Below are positions 6,610-10,839 of a stretch of DNA of 10,839 nt, piece after piece. The translations under genes were made by a program, and so were the position numbers. The notes beneath the pieces were generated by a model. The model had not been told where the DNA came from. It saw nothing but the letters and a program-made list of their open reading frames with translations, and made no database searches. The number at the start of each line of letters is the position of its first letter. Positions within the stretch are counted from its first letter, which is position 1. The stretch covers positions 1 through 10,839 of the forward strand of contig CANRPB010000043.1 in assembly GCA_947632415.1 (NCBI GenBank), read 5' to 3'. The DNA is from an uncultured Bacilli bacterium. Its GTDB lineage: Bacteria > Bacillota_I > Bacilli_A > RF39 > UBA660.

Positions 6610-6945
6610 TTATGTTTCTTCTATCATATTTCCTATTCTTGTAAATATTAGTTCTACTCCTTTTTTTGTGTATTTTGATATTCCTTCTGATATTTTGAGG
6701 GTGGTTTTTGATAGTTTATTTTGATAGTTTTGTTCTGTGTTTTCTAGGTATTCGGTGATATCAATATTTTTTCCTTGTTTTACGTCTTCTTCAAATTTTT
6801 CTATTTGTTCTTTAGTAAAGGTCATTTTTTTTCTTTGATTATATTCATAGTAGCCTGATTCTCCGGCGACATAGAAGGTTAAGAATGATAGAAAGCATGT
6901 GTAAAAAAGGTATTTAAAAAATTTGTTTAGTTTTTTATTCTTCAT
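6610..6945 (-). CDS. Small membrane-anchored protein downstream of spoIIP, YqxA-like by position
   Basis: This is a 111 aa protein of unknown function. It has a basic N-terminus, one hydrophobic segment (about 10-28), then a charged middle with FEEDVKQGKNIDITEYLE (about 51-68) and an amphipathic C-terminal helix (about 80-109). The ATG lies 11 nt inside the end of spoIIP, preceded by AAAGGAGA, so the two are co-translated. In Bacillus the gene after spoIIP is yqxA (DUF3679), a protein of about the same size with an N-terminal membrane span and a helical C-terminus. Position, length and architecture agree, but I cannot show residue-level homology, so the name is not applied. If co-transcribed with spoIIP it would be expressed in the mother cell during engulfment. 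Confidence 0.8.
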   Translation of the reverse strand: MKNKKLNKFFKYLFYTCFLSFLTFYVAGESGYYEYNQRKKMTFTKEQIEKFEEDVKQGKNIDITEYLENTEQNYQNKLSKTTLKISEGISKYTKKGVELIFTRIGNMIEET

Positions 6946-7888
6946 CTATTTTCTCCTTTATTAGTGGTGTGATTAAGTCGATGGTATTGGATACTTCTTC
7001 AATGGTGTTTTCGTTTCCTCCTACTTCCATTAGAATTACATTAGCTCCTAAGTCTTGGTTGTAGATTCCATTTACTCCGATTCCTTCTTTTTGAAGGATT
7101 CCTTTGGTAATTGTTGGATATTGGGCTTTTATGATATCGTTTAGTTTAGTTGTAAATTCTAGGTTTTCTAGGTAATTAGCGTGTTCTTTTCCGATTAAGA
7201 AGAGTATTTTGGCGTATTGTTTTTCATTTATCGTTACTGTTGATGAGGCTTTGCTTACGGCATCTCTGTGGAAGTCTATGAATATTTTGATACTTGGGTA
7301 GGCATTTTTTACTTTTTCAAGGTTTATTCTGCTGGCTTTGTAGCTTTGGGTATAATTCCAGTTGTTTTCTTTTAGTATTTCTGGTATACTGGCTTCTTCG
7401 ACGATTGTTTTTATGCCTAGTTTTTCTAGTTGTTCTTGTAAATAGTATGCTCCTACTAATACTGTTGGTGTAATGTTATATGCTTCGGTGTTTGCTTGGG
7501 TGTATTCTTCGGTTTGATGGGTGTTGTAGATGTATACTAATGGTTCGGTTGTTGTTTGATTTGTGTTGATTTCGTTTTTGGTTATGTTAAAGGCTAATTT
7601 TGCGCTGATGGGTTCTTCGTAGTTCATTGTGTCGGTTATCATGGTTGTTGGTGTGTTGATGTCTATTCCAGTTATTATGGAAATAAGTTTTTTTTGTGTT
7701 TCTTTTAGTTTTGGATTATATATATTGGAGTTTTCTAGAATGGTTAGGGCATTATCGCTTGTTATTTTTAGGTTTGATATGTATGTTAGTGTTATTATGA
7801 AGATTAATATGATGGCTAGTATTATTAGGTATGGAATATGTTTGCTTTTTATTTTTATGTATCGTTTTGTTTTAAATTTTTTTTTCAT
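6935..7888 (-). CDS. spoIIP: Stage II sporulation protein P, septal peptidoglycan amidase
   Basis: SpoIIP is an N-acetylmuramoyl-L-alanine amidase and endopeptidase. With SpoIID and SpoIIM it thins the septal wall so that the mother cell can engulf the forespore. This copy is 317 aa, shorter than the B. subtilis protein mainly in the linker. It has a basic tail, one membrane anchor (about 18-38), a linker, and a catalytic domain from about 115. Family motifs are present: IYNTHQTEEY with zinc-ligand His124, Glu127/128, IDFHRDAVSK with His207, and ILMEVGGNENT with Glu288. These correspond to the HTHN, DIHRDA and LIEFGG motifs of the family. The ribosome binding site is AGGTGA. A sigma-E-like promoter lies directly upstream and the gpr terminator precedes it, so expression is probably independent of gpr in the mother cell. 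Confidence 0.95.
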   Translation of the reverse strand: MKKKFKTKRYIKIKSKHIPYLIILAIILIFIITLTYISNLKITSDNALTILENSNIYNPKLKETQKKLISIITGIDINTPTTMITDTMNYEEPISAKLAFNITKNEINTNQTTTEPLVYIYNTHQTEEYTQANTEAYNITPTVLVGAYYLQEQLEKLGIKTIVEEASIPEILKENNWNYTQSYKASRINLEKVKNAYPSIKIFIDFHRDAVSKASSTVTINEKQYAKILFLIGKEHANYLENLEFTTKLNDIIKAQYPTITKGILQKEGIGVNGIYNQDLGANVILMEVGGNENTIEEVSNTIDLITPLIKEKIDEE

Positions 7889-7914
7889 ATTTTCACCTAA
7901 TAAAACATATTCAC

Positions 7915-7945
7915 ATTGTATATGTTTATGAGTAAATAATATGTC
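7915..7945 (-). promoter_or_regulatory. Sigma-E-like promoter of spoIIP
   Basis: On the minus strand GACATATT (7938-7945) is followed by 15 bp and TATACAAT (7915-7922). The Bacillus sigma-E consensus is roughly KMATATT, 14-15 bp, CATACAAT, so the -35 core ATATT, the spacing and seven of eight -10 bases agree. The -35 box abuts the T-run of the gpr terminator. Transcription would begin about 20 nt before the spoIIP start codon. Confidence 0.65.
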
Positions 7946-7990
7946 AAAAAAAAGTACGTTTTTTGATTTTATATCAAATGTGTACTTTTT
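7946..7990 (-). terminator. gpr terminator
   Basis: On the minus strand AAAAAGTAC / GTACTTTTT gives a 9-bp outer stem enclosing a second hairpin (TTTGAT / ATCAAA, 5-nt loop), with eight T at the 3' side. The gpr TAA stop (7989-7991) overlaps the left arm. It separates gpr from spoIIP transcription. Confidence 0.85.
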
Positions 7991-9008
7991 AGTTTTCGAT
8001 TTTTTTGTGTAGTGCGTGGTTTATACCACTACTTATTATTGTGCTTAGTTTTTTTATTAAAAAGTCGATTTCTTTTGGTGTTACCATAAAGTTATATCCG
8101 ATTGGTGTTAATACTTCGTCTATTAGTTTTCTGGTTTCTTCGTGGTTCAGATTGCCTACAAGTCCTAATAGTTCTTGTTTGTCTTCTTTGGTTATTTCTA
8201 TTTTTTTATTTTTATAGTTTATTTCTTTGTTTACTATTAATTTGTTCATAGGATTGTTTATGTTTTGTCTAGTGTATGAGTATTTTTTTACCATGTAGTC
8301 GATTGTGTCACTTACTATTGTAACGGCATCGACAGTAGTGGGAACTCCAACTGCTATGACGGGAATGTTTAGTATTTCTTTACTTATTTCTTTTCTGCTA
8401 TTTCCTATTCCACTTCCTGGATGAATTCCGGTGTCGGTTATTTGGATAGTTTTGTTTACTCTTTCTATTGATGAACTGGCTAAAGCATCGATGACAATTA
8501 GGAAGTCTGGTTTTATTTTTTCGGTGATGCTTTTGATGATATCGCTTGTTTCAATTCCTGTTTGTCCCATAACTCCGGGATTTAGGGCGGCTACTCTTCT
8601 GTATCCTTCTTCTAGATTTCCTAGTTCGTATAAATGGTTGGTAATTAATAGTTTATTTATTGTGAGTGGTCCTAGGGAGTCTGGGGTTGATTTGTCGTTT
8701 CCTAGTCCTATTACTAAGGCGGTTTGGTTGTCTTTTATGTTTATTTTTTTTAGGAGTTTTTTTATTTCTTTTGTTAAAATTTCGGTTACTTTTTCTTCAT
8801 TGGTTTGATCTGTTATGTCTTGAAATTCGATTGTTATATAGTTTCCTATTTTTTTGTTTATTTTTTGGGAGGTTTTTTCGTCTATGTATATGGAACTTAC
8901 TTTTATTTCGTCGTATGTTTTGGTATCTAGTTTTACTTCATCGCTTATTGATTCAATTGCTAAGTCTGTTCTTGTTTGATATTTTGATATATCTATTTCG
9001 TGTTTCAT
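7989..9008 (-). CDS. gpr: Germination protease (GPR endopeptidase, family A25)
   Basis: GPR is made as a zymogen in the developing forespore, activates itself by removing a short N-terminal propeptide, and degrades small acid-soluble spore proteins when the spore germinates. The 339 aa protein begins with the family propeptide region, here DISKYQTRTDLAIE (6-19). It continues with GLGNDKSTPDSLGP (101-114), whose Asp110 corresponds to one catalytic aspartate, then AALNPGVMGQTGIETSD, VIDALASSS with Asp174 (the second aspartate), TGIHPGSGIGNSRKEIS and GVPTTVDA. The length is slightly below the Bacillus protein (about 370 aa). The ribosome binding site is AAAGGAAAG about 10 nt before ATG. I found no clear sigma-F or sigma-G promoter in the 138-bp divergent gap with rpsT. 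Its presence indicates an endospore-forming organism. Confidence 0.97.
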   Translation of the reverse strand: MKHEIDISKYQTRTDLAIESISDEVKLDTKTYDEIKVSSIYIDEKTSQKINKKIGNYITIEFQDITDQTNEEKVTEILTKEIKKLLKKINIKDNQTALVIGLGNDKSTPDSLGPLTINKLLITNHLYELGNLEEGYRRVAALNPGVMGQTGIETSDIIKSITEKIKPDFLIVIDALASSSIERVNKTIQITDTGIHPGSGIGNSRKEISKEILNIPVIAVGVPTTVDAVTIVSDTIDYMVKKYSYTRQNINNPMNKLIVNKEINYKNKKIEITKEDKQELLGLVGNLNHEETRKLIDEVLTPIGYNFMVTPKEIDFLIKKLSTIISSGINHALHKKIEN

Positions 9009-9085
9009 TTGTTATCTTTCCTTTCTTTTGTATTAATTTCTTTTTTATTATTTTTTACATTTTTGCTTTTTTTATTAAAAATAAA

Positions 9086-9114
9086 TTGATTTTTGTTTTT
9101 TTATTTGATAAAAT
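9086..9114 (+). promoter_or_regulatory. Extended -10 sigma-A promoter of rpsT
   Basis: TTGATT (9086-9091), a 17-bp spacer ending in TGA (extended -10 TGN) and TAAAAT (9109-9114). The predicted start at about 9121 leaves a leader of about 26 nt, too short for a large regulatory RNA. It lies in the 138-bp AT-rich gap between the divergent gpr and rpsT genes. Confidence 0.8.
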
Positions 9115-9146
9115 ACTAGAGGTATTAGCGAGTTGGAGGTGAAATT

Positions 9147-9410
9147 ATGGCAAACATGAAAAATGCTAAGAAAAAAATTAAAGTAATAGCTAAAAAGAAA
9201 AAGAGTAACAATGATTATAGAACAAGTATGCGTACGGCAATGAAAAATGTTGAAAAGGCTGTTTTGGCTAGTGATAAAGATAAGGCTAGTGAGGCTTTAG
9301 GTGTCGCTATTAAAAGGATTGATAAGGCTACTTCTAAAGGTGTTGTTACTAAGAACTTCTGTGCTCGTAATAAATCTAGGTTGACAAAAAAAGTAAATGA
9401 AATGAAGTAA
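9147..9410 (+). CDS. rpsT: 30S ribosomal protein S20
   Basis: This is the small-subunit protein that binds 16S rRNA near its 5' domain and helps early 30S assembly. The 87 aa are very basic and almost wholly helical, with the standard S20 features: MANMKNAKKKIKV at the start, SNNDYRTSMRTAMKNV (20-35), a central alanine-rich helix, and the C-terminal KGVVTKNFCARNKSRLTKKV (64-83). The length is normal for the family. GGAGGTGA, a full match to the anti-Shine-Dalgarno, lies 4 nt before the ATG. It is divergent from gpr, the same pairing as in Bacillus, and is followed by its own short terminator, so it is probably a single-gene transcript. Codons are biased toward AAA, GCT and AAG, consistent with high expression. 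Confidence 0.98.
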   Translation: MANMKNAKKKIKVIAKKKKSNNDYRTSMRTAMKNVEKAVLASDKDKASEALGVAIKRIDKATSKGVVTKNFCARNKSRLTKKVNEMK

Positions 9411-9426
9411 TTGCTTCTTTTTTTTT
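9404..9426 (+). terminator. rpsT terminator, weak stem with a long T-run
   Basis: GAAG (9404-9407) pairs with CTTC (9414-9417) around a 6-nt loop that holds the TAA stop, and a run of nine T follows. The stem is only 4 bp of strong pairing, so termination may be incomplete and some rpsT transcripts may continue into the next gene. Confidence 0.5.
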
Positions 9427-9433
9427 ATTTTTT

Positions 9434-9442
9434 TGTTATAAT
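9434..9442 (+). promoter_or_regulatory. Extended -10 promoter of the transglutaminase-like gene
   Basis: TGTTATAAT combines a TGN extension with a perfect TATAAT. No good -35 is present at 17 bp; TTGCTT at 9411-9416 is 20 bp away. Transcription would start at about 9449, giving a leader of only about 10 nt with GGTGAT as the ribosome binding site. Confidence 0.5.
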
Positions 9443-9459
9443 TATTATATGGTGATGGT

Positions 9460-10386
9460 ATGAAAAAATTTTTGACGTTTTTGTTTTTAGTTGGTATTTT
9501 GTTTTTAACTTTTAATTATCGTGATAAAATTGTTGGTTATACTATGAAAAATTTTATTGATAAGGGTAATCTTGTAATGGGTGACGCTAATTCTTATTTT
9601 AAGGATATTGATTATGCTTTTGTTCAAAATACTGATAATTTGTCTCCGAGTAATCAACAGGATCTTTTAAATATTATCTATACTACTTTGAATAAAGGGC
9701 TTGATGAGATTACTTTTTATTGTGATGATCATTATGAGTCTTGTATTGATGATGTGAGTAGGATTGCTGATAATTCTGATTATTTATCTACTATTAATAA
9801 TTTAGTTCATCCTTATAATAGTTACAAGAATATTTATTTTACAATGAATAATTATGGTAGGGTTAATATTAAAATCAAGAAAATTTATTCTGATTCGGAT
9901 ATTTTACTTATAAATAATGAAATTAAGCGTATTACAAGTTCAATTTTTTATGATGGTGTTACTGATTATGATAAAATAAAATTGTTTCATGATTATATAA
10001 TTAATAATACTGTTTATGATGATACAGTTAGTCTTGAAAATCAAGTTTATAGTGATACTAATTCTAGTAACGCAATGGGCTTGCTTTTTGAGGGAAGGGC
10101 TATTTGTTCTGGTTATAGTGATACAATGGCTATATTTTTGTCTAGTGAGGGGTTTAATAATTATAAGATTAGTAGTGATGAGCATATTTGGAATTTAATT
10201 TATTATAATGATAAGTGGTTACATATTGATGCAACTTGGGATGATCCTGTTACTAGTGATGGCAGTAATGTTCTTTATTCTGATTTTCTTTTGATTGATA
10301 CTAATAAATTAAATGAATTAGAGTTAAAATTAAATAAAAGTGAACATGATTTTGATAAATCTCTTTATATTGAAGCTAGTTACTAA
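9460..10386 (+). CDS. Exported or membrane-anchored transglutaminase-like cysteine protein
   Basis: This is a 308 aa protein with an uncleaved signal anchor or signal peptide (about 4-20) and a C-terminal transglutaminase-like (papain-fold) domain. The catalytic triad is visible: Cys216 in GRAICSGYSD (212-221), His242 in SDEHIWNLI (239-247) and Asp257 in WLHIDATWDDP (253-263). FHDYIINNTVYDD (176-188) is the usual helix before the active Cys. Bacterial members act as proteases, amidases or crosslinkers at the cell surface; which applies here cannot be seen. The N-terminal 150 residues are unfamiliar and hold two cysteines (Cys88, Cys95) that could form a disulfide. It lies 50 nt after rpsT with its own extended -10 promoter, and ends before a shared bidirectional terminator. 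I do not assign a gene name. Confidence 0.85.
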   Translation: MKKFLTFLFLVGILFLTFNYRDKIVGYTMKNFIDKGNLVMGDANSYFKDIDYAFVQNTDNLSPSNQQDLLNIIYTTLNKGLDEITFYCDDHYESCIDDVSRIADNSDYLSTINNLVHPYNSYKNIYFTMNNYGRVNIKIKKIYSDSDILLINNEIKRITSSIFYDGVTDYDKIKLFHDYIINNTVYDDTVSLENQVYSDTNSSNAMGLLFEGRAICSGYSDTMAIFLSSEGFNNYKISSDEHIWNLIYYNDKWLHIDATWDDPVTSDGSNVLYSDFLLIDTNKLNELELKLNKSEHDFDKSLYIEASY

Positions 10387-10410
10387 TTAACATATTTATT
10401 TTGATTGCAT

Positions 10411-10440
10411 TTAAAAAGATAGATTAAACTATCTTTTTAA
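10411..10440. terminator. Perfect bidirectional terminator between convergent genes
   Basis: TTAAAAAGATAG (10411-10422) and CTATCTTTTTAA (10429-10440) form a perfect 12-bp stem with a 6-nt loop and a U-tract on both strands. It serves the transglutaminase-like gene on plus and the right-edge gene on minus. It also encodes the last residues and the TAA stop (10424-10426) of the latter. Confidence 0.9.
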
Positions 10441-10839
10441 TTTCGTTAATTGACAAATTAGTAATTGAAGAAACTTGTTCAATGTCCATATTTAAGTTCA
10501 AAAGATTTTTAACAATATTGATTTTTTCTGATTCTATTTTTTCTTTCTGTTTTATTAATTTTTGTTCATATTCTTTGACTTTAGTTTCTTGTTCTTTTAA
10601 TTCATTTCGTTCTTCTTTTATTTTATTTTGTTCTTCTTTTAAATTACTTTCTTTTTCTTTTATTCTATTTTTTTCTTCCTTTAAATTATTTTCTTGTTCT
10701 TTTAATTTATTTTGTTCTTCTTTTAATTTAGTTTTTTGTTCAAGTATTTGTTTCTCTTGATTTTCAAGTTCTCTTTCTTTGGCCTTTCTTACACAGTTCA
10801 TATGTTTTTCAAGATCATATGTCATCGCCAATTCCTTGT
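10424..10839 (-). CDS. C-terminal part of an Rpn / PD-(D/E)XK transposase-nuclease family protein (cut by window edge)
   Basis: The frame is open to the right edge of the window (K-E-L-A-M-T-Y-D...), so the first internal TTG or ATG is probably not the true start and the N-terminal part lies outside. What is visible is KHMNCVRKAKERE, then a long Glu/Lys/Gln coiled coil of uninterrupted heptads, then the C-terminal module IVKNLLNLNMDIEQVSSITN and LSINEIKKIV. That ending (a two-helix A..LL....D.E.I...T.LS..EI motif) is characteristic of Rpn/PD-(D/E)XK transposase-like nucleases, which are abundant in gut Firmicutes. The nuclease core cannot be checked here. Its intactness is unknown, and it could be a decayed remnant or a complete gene. 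The stop lies in the shared terminator. Confidence 0.7.
   Translation of the reverse strand, partial: KELAMTYDLEKHMNCVRKAKERELENQEKQILEQKTKLKEEQNKLKEQENNLKEEKNRIKEKESNLKEEQNKIKEERNELKEQETKVKEYEQKLIKQKEKIESEKINIVKNLLNLNMDIEQVSSITNLSINEIKKIV
10517..10768 (-). repeat. Twelve uninterrupted heptads (21-bp periodic coding repeat)
   Basis: Twelve consecutive 7-residue units, strongest at 10538-10726, follow the pattern (L/I/V)-K-E-x-(E/Q)-x-(K/N), as in LKEEQNK, LKEQENN and IKEKESN. The underlying DNA repeats at 21 bp with near-identical units, for example TTTTGTTCTTCTTTTAA occurring twice on the plus strand. Such exact periodicity makes the coiled coil prone to gain or loss of whole heptads. Confidence 0.8.

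Noticed and set aside
9009..9085. A sigma-G or sigma-F promoter for gpr in the divergent gap
   Set aside because: One is expected from Bacillus biology, but I found no pair of boxes with acceptable match and spacing in this A/T-only-rich DNA, so it is not annotated.
8005..9142. Plus-strand open frames across gpr and the gpr-rpsT gap (8005-8217, 8431-8808, 8666-9142)
   Set aside because: They are shadows of gpr on the opposite strand. The longest runs through the gpr start region and into the rpsT leader, and its hydrophobic low-complexity sequence resembles no real protein.
1..10839. Mycoplasma-type recoding of TGA as tryptophan
   Set aside because: The Trp codons I checked in the transglutaminase-like and HD genes are TGG, and genes have normal lengths without needing TGA read-through. 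None of the complete genes ends in TGA, so TGA as a stop is simply rarely used here.

Overview
The window is AT-rich chromosomal DNA that codes densely on both strands. Trp is written TGG in every place I checked. The endospore genes spoIIP and gpr, the GGAGG-type ribosome binding sites and sigma-A-type promoters point to a low-GC, spore-forming Bacillota, probably an uncultured or gut lineage of Bacilli. That placement is inference; the sequence alone does not name a species.

Layout: from about 95 to 9008 every gene is on the minus strand, so it is read right to left. Starting from the right of that block there is gpr (germination protease) with its own terminator. Next come spoIIP, preceded by a sigma-E-like promoter, and a small overlapping membrane protein that sits in the yqxA position. 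These are followed by an HD-domain phosphohydrolase with an internal LysM-like segment, rny (RNase Y), a lipoprotein, and a three-gene cassette of zinc-ribbon membrane protein, ABC ATPase and ABC permease. Divergent from gpr on the plus strand are rpsT (ribosomal protein S20) and an exported transglutaminase-like protein. At the right edge, convergent with it, is the coiled-coil C-terminal part of a protein resembling the Rpn / PD-(D/E)XK transposase-nuclease family, cut by the window.

How it works together: the rpsT<>gpr-spoIIP-(yqxA-like) order matches the neighbourhood known from Bacillus. GPR degrades small acid-soluble spore proteins at germination, and SpoIIP is part of the septal peptidoglycan degradation machinery of engulfment. 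RNase Y is the membrane-anchored initiator of mRNA decay. The ABC cassette has a consensus promoter that overlaps an inverted repeat and is followed within about 50 nt by an intrinsic terminator. This suggests regulated initiation and attenuation, or a very short RNA.

The genome is compact. Four terminators (rny, gpr, rpsT and the right-edge gene) incorporate the stop-codon region into the hairpin, and two gene pairs overlap. I saw no tRNA, rRNA, CRISPR array or complete insertion sequence. The strongest candidates for novelty are the LysM-like insert in the HD protein, the promoter/terminator leader of the ABC cassette, and an unexplained, more GC-rich stretch at the left edge. I did not find a convincing complete new system.
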